DNA from: JALHTV01 sp049510055
GTDB taxonomy: Bacteria; Planctomycetota; Phycisphaerae; SM23-33
Assembly: GCA_049510055.1 (NCBI GenBank)
Contig: JBEKZI010000020.1
Span: 1-29,132 of the forward strand
Reading direction: 5' to 3'
DNA length: 29,132 nucleotides
In this document: positions 7,396 through 15,552 of the stretch, one piece after another
Layout: every line of letters starts with the position of its first letter
Position numbering within the stretch: the stretch's first letter is position 1
Made by a program: the position numbers and the translations under genes
The notes under the pieces: model-generated
What the model saw: only the letters and a program-made list of their open reading frames with translations
The model's database searches: none
Told to the model about the DNA's origin: nothing

Positions 7396-9366
7396 ATGAA
7401 ACCAAAAACAAACGCGTGGCCGGCGGCAATTGCGATCTTGGTCTGTACGATCCTGCCGTCGGCGGCCTTTGGAATTTCAGGGCGTGCCATGGCCATCGAG
7501 CGATCGTTCTCGTACGCCTACAACAACCCGCAGCCACAGATCGGGACCGGCCCCTTGGGATCGTCGGTGTACTCGGCCAATCCGACCTACCGGCCGGTGT
7601 CGAGCGTCGCCCCCGTCCCCGCGATGGACAGCCCGCTGTCGAACCAGATGCAGTCGGTAAGCGTCTATTCGCCGATGAGCCCGGTGATCATCGCTCCTTC
7701 CGGCGGCGGGGCCGTCGTGACCGGCGGCGCCGGGGCCGGCGGCTACAGCAACCCCGTCCGCGACATGGCCTCCGCCCTGGCGGCCAAGTCCAAGCAGGGA
7801 CCTTCCATCACCGCCGAAGCGATGACTTCTCTGGCCCCCCCGACGCCCGGGGCCTACCAGTCCGCCATGCTGCGCGGGGAGTCGCAGTTCCGCAGCGGCG
7901 ATTACGCCGGGGCGATCACCAATTTTGAAGCCGCCAGGAAACTGGCCAACGACTCGCCGGAAAGCCTGCTGTCGCTGGCCCAGGCCTACTTCGCCAAGGC
8001 CGACGCGTCTCCCGACCAGGCCGCCGATTATCTCGCCAAGGCCCTTCGGGCATTCCCCGACCTGCCGCTGGTCCGCGTCCGGCCGAAGGGCTTTTTCGGC
8101 AACGCCGACGACTACGCCAAGGCCTTCGCCCGCGTGCAAGGCTTCGTCAAGGACAACCCCAAGGACGCCGCGGCGATGCTGCTGCTGGGGTATCTGCAAT
8201 GGCGAACGGGGCTGGTGGATGAAGCCCTCAGCTCCCTGGACGCGGCCATGGCCTGTTCATCCGACAAGGACCTGACCGACGCCATCACCATAATGCTGGA
8301 CGGCATCAGCCGCTCCGGGCAGATCGTGCTGTCCAAGGCGCCCCCCATCGACCCCGCCCAGGACTATCCCTGGGCCGGCATTCGCCTGGGCCTGCCGTCG
8401 GGCACGAAGACCGATCCGTTGACGTCCCTCAGCCAGGTGATCGTGGGAATGACGCCCGGCGATAACAAAAGCGCACCGCTCCAGGTAGCCCTGTACGCCT
8501 ATCCCGTCGGCGAAGGCGTCACGGTGAGGGCCTTCCTGGATTCCATGACGGACTTCCTGCGTCAGTCGCCGACGGTGAAGGATATGGCCACGGACGCCGA
8601 GGCCGAGGTTCCCTTCCCCACCGGCAAGGCCTGGGTCCGGATCTTCACGTATAAGCAGCCGGCCAACGACAGCAAGATCGCCATGGGCTGGGTCGCCTTC
8701 ATTCGCGAGCCCCAAGGCAAGCAATCCGGCCGCATCGGGTACCTGCTGGGCCTGGCCACCGGCGATCAGCAGGCCGACGTGGTCCTGCCGGCCTTGGCGG
8801 CCGTCTGCAAGACCATCGCGTTGACCAACCCCGTCAGCTTCAATCCGGCGGCCGCCGACGTCCAAGGCAGCACCTTCCAAGACAGCCAGCGCGCCTTTTC
8901 CGTCGTTCAACCGGCCGGATGGGCCGGCCGGGGGACCGACAAAGGCTTCGAAATGAGCCAGATGGACTTCGCCCGCGGCAACGTGGTTTCCCCCAGGGCC
9001 GAGGTCTTCGTGCAGACGATTCCGGGGTCCTATTCGCCGCAGAGTTTCGGACAAGAGGCCGTCAATCGCAAGGTGCCCGAAGGCATGACTCGAACGATCC
9101 TGTCCCAAGGCCCCGCGAGCCTGGGAGGGCAGGCGGGGTACCAGTTCGTGGTCAGCCAGTCGCCCCAGCAGGGCGGCAGCGGTGCCGCATCGGTCCTGGT
9201 GGGCCGGCTGATCTGCCTGGACAGGCCGGACGGCAACAAAACGATGTACGCCCTGGTCGTCAACTGTCGCGACGCTCAGCCCAAGGACGCCCAGACCCTG
9301 GCCGACAAGCTGGCCTCCAGTTTCAAAATCCTTCCACCGGAGCAGAGTCCTTCGCCCGGCCGATAG
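7396..9366 (+). CDS. Exported TPR-repeat protein of unknown function
   Basis: The start at ATG 7396 has GGAG at 7386-7389 and yields a signal peptide (MKPKTNAWPAAIAILVCTIL, then PSAAFG). The open frame runs back through the tRNA, which is accidental. The 656-aa chain has a low-complexity Ser/Pro/Gly/Tyr-rich region to about residue 130. TPR-like helices occupy roughly 150-290 (for example GESQFRSGDYAGAITNFEAA and LLLGYLQWRTGLVDEALSSL). Two beta-rich segments follow. The last one (about 490-656, with SFSVVQPAGW-like spacing) resembles the DUF1795/PsbP-like fold, but I am not certain. It probably acts as a protein-binding scaffold outside the cytoplasm. It is 32 bases upstream of the patatin lipoprotein gene and likely cotranscribed. 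Confidence 0.65.
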   Translation: MKPKTNAWPAAIAILVCTILPSAAFGISGRAMAIERSFSYAYNNPQPQIGTGPLGSSVYSANPTYRPVSSVAPVPAMDSPLSNQMQSVSVYSPMSPVIIAPSGGGAVVTGGAGAGGYSNPVRDMASALAAKSKQGPSITAEAMTSLAPPTPGAYQSAMLRGESQFRSGDYAGAITNFEAARKLANDSPESLLSLAQAYFAKADASPDQAADYLAKALRAFPDLPLVRVRPKGFFGNADDYAKAFARVQGFVKDNPKDAAAMLLLGYLQWRTGLVDEALSSLDAAMACSSDKDLTDAITIMLDGISRSGQIVLSKAPPIDPAQDYPWAGIRLGLPSGTKTDPLTSLSQVIVGMTPGDNKSAPLQVALYAYPVGEGVTVRAFLDSMTDFLRQSPTVKDMATDAEAEVPFPTGKAWVRIFTYKQPANDSKIAMGWVAFIREPQGKQSGRIGYLLGLATGDQQADVVLPALAAVCKTIALTNPVSFNPAAADVQGSTFQDSQRAFSVVQPAGWAGRGTDKGFEMSQMDFARGNVVSPRAEVFVQTIPGSYSPQSFGQEAVNRKVPEGMTRTILSQGPASLGGQAGYQFVVSQSPQQGGSGAASVLVGRLICLDRPDGNKTMYALVVNCRDAQPKDAQTLADKLASSFKILPPEQSPSPGR

Positions 9367-9398
9367 CCGCGGCGCGAATGCTGAAAAGAAAGTTACCC

Positions 9399-10664
9399 AT
9401 GATGAGCCGTCCCCCCGGGGTGCCCAGCCGCACGTCGACAGCGAAAAGCATCGCTCTGGCGGCATTCGGTCTTTTCCTAGCCGGCTGCGGCGGGGTCGTC
9501 CGACATCCATTACCTGCGGAACTGGCCGAGGAGGCCCAGGTGGCTGGGATGTCCGGAATCCGCAGTTGGGGCGGCGAATTCAGTCCCGCATTCCAGACCG
9601 ACCTGGTCGAGTCGGTCCGGCAGGCCCGAAGCATCAACCCCCAGGGCGTGGTCGACGCCAACGGCTACGTCAACGTGCTGGCCATTTCCGGCGGCGGCGC
9701 CGAGGGGGCCTTCGGGGCCGGCCTGCTGTGCGGATGGACCCAGGCCGGCAACCGCCCCACGTTCAAGCTCGTCACGGGCATCAGCACCGGGGCCCTGATC
9801 GCCCCGTTCGCCTTTGTCGGACCGGAATATGATTTCGTCCTGCAGAAGTTTTTCACCTCGGTCAGCACGGCCGACATCTACACGCCGCGGCCGCTGATTA
9901 GTGTGCTGGCTGGCACAGACGGCCTGACGGACACCGCGCCGTTGGCGCGCTTGCTTGACCAGGTCGTCGATGAAAAGCTTCTGGCGGCTGTGGCCCAAGC
10001 CCACCGGCAAGGGCGCCGCCTGTACATCGGCACGACGAACCTGGACGCCGGCCGCCTGGTCATCTGGAACATGGGCGCCATCGCCGCCAGCGGACAGCCG
10101 ACCGCCCTGACGCTGTTCCGGACGGTCATGCGCGCCTCGGCCTCCATCCCCGTGGCGTTCCCGCCCACGTACATTTCCGTGCAGGCCCGCGGCCGGACGT
10201 ACGACGAAATGCACGTGGACGGAGGCACGTTGACGCAGGTGTTCTTCTACGGAGACTTAGTCGACCTGGCCGCGGCTGCTCGCCAGGCCGGCGCCGACAG
10301 GCAGACGCCTGCCCGCATCTACGTCATCCGAAACGCACAGATTAAGACGGACTGGCAGACGGTCAAACCGCGGCTGCTGCCGATCGCCTCCCGGGCCATC
10401 ACGGGCCTGCTGTTCAGCCAGGGCGTCGGCGACTTGTACCGCATCTACGCGATCACGGCGCGGGACGGCATCGACTTCAAGCTGGCAAGCATACCCGACG
10501 ATTATGAATCCAAGGCCAAGGAGGCCTTTGACCGAGCGGAGATGACCCGCCTGTTTGACACGGCCTTCGCCCTGGCCCGCGACGGCTATCCCTGGCGGCC
10601 GCTGCCGCCGGGCATGAAGGAAAGGCCCGACGCCGCCACGCAGCCGGCGGCCACCCAACCCTGA
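9399..10664 (+). CDS. Patatin-like phospholipase lipoprotein
   Basis: This is a patatin-fold serine-aspartate lipid acyl hydrolase attached to the membrane through a lipobox (LAGC, Cys30). The oxyanion loop is GGGAEGAFGAG (98-108), the nucleophile elbow GISTG (Ser129) and the catalytic dyad aspartate lies in VDGG (Asp274). All are intact, so it should be active on phospholipids or other acyl esters. I chose ATG 9399 because GAAAAGAAAG lies just upstream; ATG 9378 and ATG 9402 are in-frame alternatives. The length (421 aa) suits the family. It is flanked by the TPR protein and another lipoprotein hydrolase on the same strand, suggesting an envelope lipid turnover unit. Confidence 0.88.
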   Translation: MMSRPPGVPSRTSTAKSIALAAFGLFLAGCGGVVRHPLPAELAEEAQVAGMSGIRSWGGEFSPAFQTDLVESVRQARSINPQGVVDANGYVNVLAISGGGAEGAFGAGLLCGWTQAGNRPTFKLVTGISTGALIAPFAFVGPEYDFVLQKFFTSVSTADIYTPRPLISVLAGTDGLTDTAPLARLLDQVVDEKLLAAVAQAHRQGRRLYIGTTNLDAGRLVIWNMGAIAASGQPTALTLFRTVMRASASIPVAFPPTYISVQARGRTYDEMHVDGGTLTQVFFYGDLVDLAAAARQAGADRQTPARIYVIRNAQIKTDWQTVKPRLLPIASRAITGLLFSQGVGDLYRIYAITARDGIDFKLASIPDDYESKAKEAFDRAEMTRLFDTAFALARDGYPWRPLPPGMKERPDAATQPAATQP

Positions 10665-10730
10665 TCGGCTGTGCCGACCGCCCCAACCCCTTTCGTCCGC
10701 CGTCGTAGGACTAGGAAAAGGAATGAATTG

Positions 10731-11537
10731 ATGAAGAGCGTACCTTTTGTGGCTGCCGGCCTGCTGCTGTTTGTGCTCCCGCTCGTCGCGGGCGGTTGCG
10801 GAAAGTATGACCTGAACGCCCGCTACGCCGATTCGGCCCGCGCGGGCCAAGGTCTGGTGATCATCCTGCCGGGCATCGAGGGCGAGAGCAAAGCCAATCG
10901 CGACATCCGCCAGGGCCTGTACAAGGCGGGCATCCCCTACGCGTTGGTCATCTACCGGTGGGGATCGGCCATTCCCGGACCCGGCGGCATGCTGCTGAAT
11001 CAGACCAACGTGGGGCGAAACCGAAAAATGGCGGACGAGTTGGCAGAACAGATCGTTCAGTATCAGCAGAAGCACCCCGGCAAGCCGGTATTTCTCATCG
11101 GCCACAGCGCCGGCGGAGGAATCGCGGTGTTCACCCTGGAGGCGCTGGGCCGAACACCCGACTCGCTGCCGGTCGAGGGCGCGTTCCTGCTGTCGGCGAG
11201 CATCTCGTCGGACTACGACCTGACGGACGCCTTGCGGATGACCCGCCGAGGGGTGGTCAACGTCTCCAACAAGGATGACCGGCTGCTGAACGCAGGAACC
11301 GCCACCTTCGGAAACGTCGACGGCGAGCACGGCGACTCGGCCGGGCGAATGGGCTTCAGCCGGAGCTATCCAAAAGTCTTCGAGCGTCCCCTTACCAACG
11401 AACAGACCCGGCGGGAATTGGGCATCAGCGCCTTGCCGCACTTCGTCGCCACCCAAGAGCAGTTGATCGAAAAATACGCCCCGCCCTGGCTCCTGAGCGA
11501 ATCTTGGCCGCCGCCGCGGCCGGGCCAAAAACCCTAA
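10731..11537 (+). CDS. Probable lipoprotein with alpha/beta hydrolase (lipase-like) domain
   Basis: The 268-aa protein begins at ATG 10731 behind AAGGAA (10717-10722). The N-terminus is a signal sequence ending VAGGC (Cys23), a slightly atypical lipobox. The hydrolase core has VIILPGIEG (43-51), then LIGHSAGGG with nucleophile Ser126, and later ALPHFVA, which could supply the histidine. These features suit a lipase or esterase of the alpha/beta fold, perhaps on lipids released by the neighbouring patatin enzyme, though no substrate can be read from the sequence. It follows the patatin gene by 66 bases. The downstream MarR-ABC gene has its own promoter. Confidence 0.75.
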   Translation: MKSVPFVAAGLLLFVLPLVAGGCGKYDLNARYADSARAGQGLVIILPGIEGESKANRDIRQGLYKAGIPYALVIYRWGSAIPGPGGMLLNQTNVGRNRKMADELAEQIVQYQQKHPGKPVFLIGHSAGGGIAVFTLEALGRTPDSLPVEGAFLLSASISSDYDLTDALRMTRRGVVNVSNKDDRLLNAGTATFGNVDGEHGDSAGRMGFSRSYPKVFERPLTNEQTRRELGISALPHFVATQEQLIEKYAPPWLLSESWPPPRPGQKP

Positions 11538-11592
11538 CGCGGGCCCTTGGGCCCTCCCAAACACTCCAGGCCGCTTTTTTAAGCGGGGGTCC

Positions 11593-11621
11593 TTGACGAG
11601 GAGACCCGCCGGGGCGATAAT
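11593..11621 (+). promoter_or_regulatory. Strong promoter of the MarR-ABC exporter gene
   Basis: TTGACG (11593-11598) and GATAAT (11616-11621) are each one base from consensus and are 17 bases apart, the optimal spacing. Predicted transcription start is near 11628, about 36 bases before the chosen ATG at 11664. Confidence 0.75.
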
Positions 11622-11633
11622 ACGGTAGCCGAC

Positions 11634-11649
11634 AGTTCATATGTGAACT
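11634..11649 (+). promoter_or_regulatory. Candidate autoregulatory operator (16-bp dyad) of the MarR-ABC gene
   Basis: AGTTCA (11634-11639) and TGAACT (11644-11649) are perfect inverted arms around TATG. The dyad begins about 6 bases after the predicted transcription start, where a bound dimer would block initiation. MarR repressors bind 16-20 bp dyads of this type, often next to their own genes, and the adjacent gene itself encodes a MarR domain. Confidence 0.6.
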
Positions 11650-11663
11650 ATCTGGAGACCGGA

Positions 11664-14096
11664 ATGTCGCGGACGGCGGCGGACGACGAATTAGCCTACG
11701 TCAAGGCCGGCATAGGCGCCGACCTGGACACCATGCTGGTCTTCAACCTGCTGCGCACCCACAGCCGCCTGAGTCCCTTCATCGACGCCGGCCTCCGCCG
11801 GCAGAATCTGACGGCCTCCCAGCTCAACGCCCTGCTGCTGCTCCGCGCGGCCGGGGCCGAGGGGTTGCTGATGGGCGAGATCGGCCGGCGGCTGGTGGTC
11901 ACCAAGTCCAACGTTACCGGCCTGGTGGATCGCCTGGAACGCCAGGGCCTGGCCGCCCGGACGCAGCCTGCCGACCGTCGGGCCACGCGGGTCCGCCTCA
12001 CGGGGACCGGCGCGAAATTGCTCCAACGGACGGCCCCGCGGCACGCCGAGCTGCTGACCAGCTTGACCGGCTGCCTCAGCGTGCGGGACAAGCGGACGAT
12101 CATCCGCCTGCTCACCCGGCTGCGGCGCGAGCTTCGTTTGCGCGGCGGAGGTGGCGGCGGCTGGCAAGGGCCGATGGGCATGCTCGGCGGCGTGACGCGG
12201 ACCTTCGGCCTGCAACGACACTTCGGCAGGCCGTTGATGGAAGGCCCGCCGCCGAAGATCAGCCGAGCGGGCCTGAAACGCGTCGGCCGCTACTTCAAAC
12301 CCTACTGGCTGTTCTGGGTCGTCATCCTGATGTGCGTCCTGGCGACGGCGGGGCTGAACGTCCTGCTGCCCTTCTGCATCGGGGCCATCATCGACCGCGC
12401 CATCCCCCACGGCAACGTGACGTTGCTGAGCCTCCTGGCCGGCGCCATGGTGGGGCTGGCGTTGGCGTCAGGTCTCGTCGGCGTCCTTCAGCAGACCCTC
12501 ACGGCCAAAACGGGCCAGGGCATCATGTACGACCTGCGGAACGAGCTCTACTGCCACCTCCAGCGGATGTCCCTGGGTTTCTACACCTCCACGCGGTCGG
12601 GCGAGATCGTTTCGCGGATCAATAACGACGTGAACGCCATTCAGGGCGTGGCCACGGGCACTATCGTCGCCATTGCCAGCAACATCGCGGCCTTGTTCGT
12701 GACGTCCATCGCCATGTTCTCGAAAAACTGGAGGCTCGCGCTGCTGGCGGTGATGGTCGTGCCCGCCTTTTACCTTCCCTCCAAGATCGTGGGCGGCATC
12801 CGGCGGCGCCTGTCGGTAGCCACGCAGGAGAGCCAGGCGTCGCTGCTGGCCTTTTTGAGCGAGCGGCTGCACGTCGGCGGCTGCCTGCTGACCAAGATCT
12901 TCGGCCAGCGCGTCCCGGACGCCCAGGGCTTCGCCCAGCGAAGCGCCCAGGTGCGGGACCTGACCGTTAAGCAAACGGTGGTCGGCCGATGGCTGTTCAT
13001 GATCCTCAGCGTCTTCAGCGCCACCGGGCCGGCGCTGGTGTACTGGTACGGCGGCTTCCAGGTCATCCACCAGCAACTGTCGGTGGGATTGGTCGTCGCC
13101 TTCGCCGGCTTGCTGGGGCTGCTGTACCGGCCCTTGATGCAATTGGCCACCGTGTACGTGGACATCCAGGGCGCCGTCGGCGTCTTTGAGCGCATCTTCG
13201 AATACCTCGACATGAAACCCGACGTGCAGGACAAACCCAACGCCCGCAAGCTGCCGCGTACTCAAGGCCACATCGTGTTCCACAACGTCGGCTTTTCCTA
13301 TCCGCCGCCCCCGGTGCTTTTCACCGTCCCCACCCAGGCCCCGCCCGACGAGGAGCCGGATGAAGCGCCGCCGAAGCCGTTCGCGCTGCGAGACGTGAGC
13401 TTCCAGATCGCCCCCGGCGAGCGCGTGGCGCTGGTCGGGCCCAGCGGGGCGGGCAAGACCACCATCACGTACCTGCTGCCCCGCTTCTACGATCCCGCCG
13501 AGGGGCACATCACCCTGGACGGCGTGGACCTCCGCGACCTGGACCAGGAGGAGCTTCGCCGGCACGTCGGCACGGTCACGCAGGAGACCTTCCTGTTCCA
13601 CGCCAGCGTTCGTGAGAACCTTCTCTACGCCAAGCCCGACGCCACCGAGCGCCAGATCGTCGAGGCCTGCCGGGCGGCGAACATCCACGACTTCATCGCC
13701 GCGCTGTCGGAGGGCTACGACACCATCGTGGGCGAGCGGGGATTCCGCCTGTCGGGCGGGGAGAAGCAGCGCGTCTCCATCGCCCGGGCGCTTTTGAAAA
13801 ATCCCACGATCCTCATCTTGGACGAAGCTACCAGCAGCCTGGACGCCACGTCGGAATACCTCATCCAGTCCGCCCTGGAGAAGCTGCTCTGCGGCCGCAC
13901 ATCGCTGATCATCGCGCACCGCCTCTCGACCATCCTGCACTCCGACAAGATCGTGGTCATGGACAAGGGCCAGGTGGTGGAACAGGGCAGCCACCGGGAG
14001 CTGATGGAACACCACGGCCTGTATGCCCAGCTGTTCGAGCAGCAGTTTGCGAAGGTTCTGGAACTCAACGGCGAACGCGGCCTGGTGGACGCCTAA
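11664..14096 (+). CDS. Single-chain fusion: MarR-family winged-helix domain + ABC exporter (TMD-NBD)
   Basis: I chose ATG 11664 (GGAG at 11654-11657, 6-base spacing) over GTG 11643, which lies inside the palindrome. The 810-aa product has two parts. Residues ~20-155 are a MarR domain, with recognition region EIGRRLVVTKSNVTGLVDRL and wing DRRATRVRLT. A Gly/Pro-rich linker (~160-200) leads to an ABC exporter half-transporter. Its membrane domain (~205-510, six segments expected) is followed by an NBD with Walker A GPSGAGKT (592-599), Q-loop Gln640, signature LSGGEKQR (696-703), Walker B ILILDEATSS and H-loop His752. All are intact. A ~25-residue Pro/acid insert precedes the first NBD strand. 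MarR and exporter genes are often neighbours but rarely one chain. In-frame ATGs at 12174 and 12180 could also yield a free exporter. The substrate is unknown; lipid or drug export is typical for the family. Confidence 0.9.
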   Translation: MSRTAADDELAYVKAGIGADLDTMLVFNLLRTHSRLSPFIDAGLRRQNLTASQLNALLLLRAAGAEGLLMGEIGRRLVVTKSNVTGLVDRLERQGLAARTQPADRRATRVRLTGTGAKLLQRTAPRHAELLTSLTGCLSVRDKRTIIRLLTRLRRELRLRGGGGGGWQGPMGMLGGVTRTFGLQRHFGRPLMEGPPPKISRAGLKRVGRYFKPYWLFWVVILMCVLATAGLNVLLPFCIGAIIDRAIPHGNVTLLSLLAGAMVGLALASGLVGVLQQTLTAKTGQGIMYDLRNELYCHLQRMSLGFYTSTRSGEIVSRINNDVNAIQGVATGTIVAIASNIAALFVTSIAMFSKNWRLALLAVMVVPAFYLPSKIVGGIRRRLSVATQESQASLLAFLSERLHVGGCLLTKIFGQRVPDAQGFAQRSAQVRDLTVKQTVVGRWLFMILSVFSATGPALVYWYGGFQVIHQQLSVGLVVAFAGLLGLLYRPLMQLATVYVDIQGAVGVFERIFEYLDMKPDVQDKPNARKLPRTQGHIVFHNVGFSYPPPPVLFTVPTQAPPDEEPDEAPPKPFALRDVSFQIAPGERVALVGPSGAGKTTITYLLPRFYDPAEGHITLDGVDLRDLDQEELRRHVGTVTQETFLFHASVRENLLYAKPDATERQIVEACRAANIHDFIAALSEGYDTIVGERGFRLSGGEKQRVSIARALLKNPTILILDEATSSLDATSEYLIQSALEKLLCGRTSLIIAHRLSTILHSDKIVVMDKGQVVEQGSHRELMEHHGLYAQLFEQQFAKVLELNGERGLVDA

Positions 14097-14127
14097 ACGC
14101 CGCAGTTCCGTCTCCAAGTCACATTTC

Positions 14128-14200
14128 TTGCGGACTATTTCCTGGGGATAAAATCCCTCCCGACTTCTAGAATGGTTTAGAGGCGCCCGCGATCGGCGCC
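14128..14200 (+). promoter_or_regulatory. Candidate promoter and leader hairpin of the metal permease operon
   Basis: TTGCGG (14128-14133) and TAAAAT (14149-14154) are 15 bases apart, a short but usable spacing. In the predicted leader GGCGCC (14182-14187) can pair with GGCGCC (14195-14200) over a 7-base loop. No T-run follows, so it is not an obvious terminator. Confidence 0.35.
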
Positions 14201-14232
14201 GTCGCCACGCGATGACGGATGATTAAATTAAT

Positions 14233-15552
14233 ATGATGGAACACCTGGCGCACAGAATGACGGACATCCCGGCCGCCTTTTGGGGCGTGCTGAGCGAGAT
14301 GTCGCCCTATCTGCTGTTTGGATTCCTGGCCGCCGGGATTCTTTCCGTGCTCATCTCGCCGCGATTTATCGAGCGGCACCTGGGCGGGCGCGGGTGGCTG
14401 TCGGTGTTCAAGGCCTCGGCCTTCGGCGTGCCGCTGCCCCTGTGCTCCTGCAGCGTGATCCCGGTGGCTACGTCACTGCGGCGGCATGGCGCGGGCAAGG
14501 GCGCCACGACGGCCTTTTTAATCTCCGCGCCCCAGACCGGGGCCGACAGCATCCTGGTCACGTTCAGCCTGCTTGGCGGAGTGTTCGCGATCTTTCGGCC
14601 CATCGCGGCCCTGATCAGCGGCCTGGTCGGCGGGATGCTGGTGGAACTGGCCGACCGGGAGCCCGACGCCTTCCGAGGGCCTACATCCGGGGCCGACGAC
14701 TCCCCCGTCGCCGGCGGCCGCGGAAGGCTGTACCGCATCGTGCACTACGGTTTCGTGACGCTGCCGGAAGACATCGGCCGGTCGCTGCTGGTGGGGCTGG
14801 TGATCGCGGCGCTGATCTCGGCCTGGGTGCCGGCGGATTTTTTCGCCACGGCGCTGGGCGGTGCGGTGGGCGGTGGAATCACCGGCATGTTCGTGATGAT
14901 GCTGCTGGGGGTGCCGGTGTACGTCTGCGCGACGGCCTCGGTGCCGATTGCCGCCGCTCTGATCGCCAAGGGCGTCTCGCCGGGAGCGGCGCTGGCGTTC
15001 CTGATGACCGGCCCGGCCACCAACGCGGCCACCATCGTGACGGTCTGGAAGATCATGGGCTGGCGGACCGGCGTGGTGTACCTGATAACGATCATGGGCA
15101 CGGCCCTGGCGGCAGGGCTGACGTTGAACGCGATTTTTTCGATAGAACACATGCCGCCCCCCGCCCCGGCGACGGCGGCGATGATCCCGCCGTGGGTGGG
15201 TTCAGCCGCGGCGGTGACGTTGCTGGTGCTGCTGGCCGTCGCGATGCTGCGCCCACTGATGCGCCGCCGCGGCGCGCCGGCGGCGGCGACGGCAAGAAAA
15301 GCGGCCGTGGAGCTGCACGTCGGCGGCATGACCTGCGAGCATTGCGTCCAGCGGGTGACGGCCGCCCTGTTGGCCTGCAAGGGCGTCAGTGCGGCCCGCG
15401 TGGACCTGGCCGGCCAGCGGGCCTTCGTGCACGGACAAAACCTCAAAGCGGCGGAATTGGCCAAAGTGGTGCAGGACCTGGGCTACGATTGTGAAGTGGC
15501 CGCAATAGGCGCCGAACCGACGCCTGCCGGTTGCTGCGAGACGAAACCATGA
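14233..15552 (+). CDS. SO_0444-type Cu/Zn efflux permease with C-terminal HMA metal-binding domain
   Basis: The 439-aa integral membrane protein belongs to the YraQ/DUF318-like permeases called the SO_0444 family Cu/Zn efflux transporters. Diagnostic blocks are VPLPLCSCSVIPVA (CSC at 71-73), HGAGKGATTAFLISAPQTG and a second-half repeat containing GVPVYVCATASVP and MTGPATNAATI. A soluble HMA domain follows (about 358-425) with GGMTCEHC (Cys368, Cys371), the metal-binding motif of copper chaperones and P-type ATPases. The tail ends AGCCETKP, a further possible thiol ligand. The protein probably moves soft metal ions out of the cytoplasm, with HMA delivering or sensing metal. The start ATG 14233 (or 14236) lacks a good Shine-Dalgarno. 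The stop overlaps the cupin start (ATGA), so the two are translationally coupled. Confidence 0.85.
   Translation: MMEHLAHRMTDIPAAFWGVLSEMSPYLLFGFLAAGILSVLISPRFIERHLGGRGWLSVFKASAFGVPLPLCSCSVIPVATSLRRHGAGKGATTAFLISAPQTGADSILVTFSLLGGVFAIFRPIAALISGLVGGMLVELADREPDAFRGPTSGADDSPVAGGRGRLYRIVHYGFVTLPEDIGRSLLVGLVIAALISAWVPADFFATALGGAVGGGITGMFVMMLLGVPVYVCATASVPIAAALIAKGVSPGAALAFLMTGPATNAATIVTVWKIMGWRTGVVYLITIMGTALAAGLTLNAIFSIEHMPPPAPATAAMIPPWVGSAAAVTLLVLLAVAMLRPLMRRRGAPAAATARKAAVELHVGGMTCEHCVQRVTAALLACKGVSAARVDLAGQRAFVHGQNLKAAELAKVVQDLGYDCEVAAIGAEPTPAGCCETKP

Noticed and set aside
8919..9398. In-frame extension of the patatin gene into the TPR gene
   Set aside because: It runs in another frame of the TPR coding sequence, is Arg/Gly/Pro-rich and would bury the lipoprotein signal.
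11541..11586. GGGCC/GGCCC hairpin and CCGCTT-TTTT-AAGCGG dyad after the lipoprotein hydrolase gene
   Set aside because: The strong hairpin is about 20 bases from the T-run, and the second dyad contains its T-run in the loop. Neither has the form of a standard intrinsic terminator, although read-through reduction is possible.
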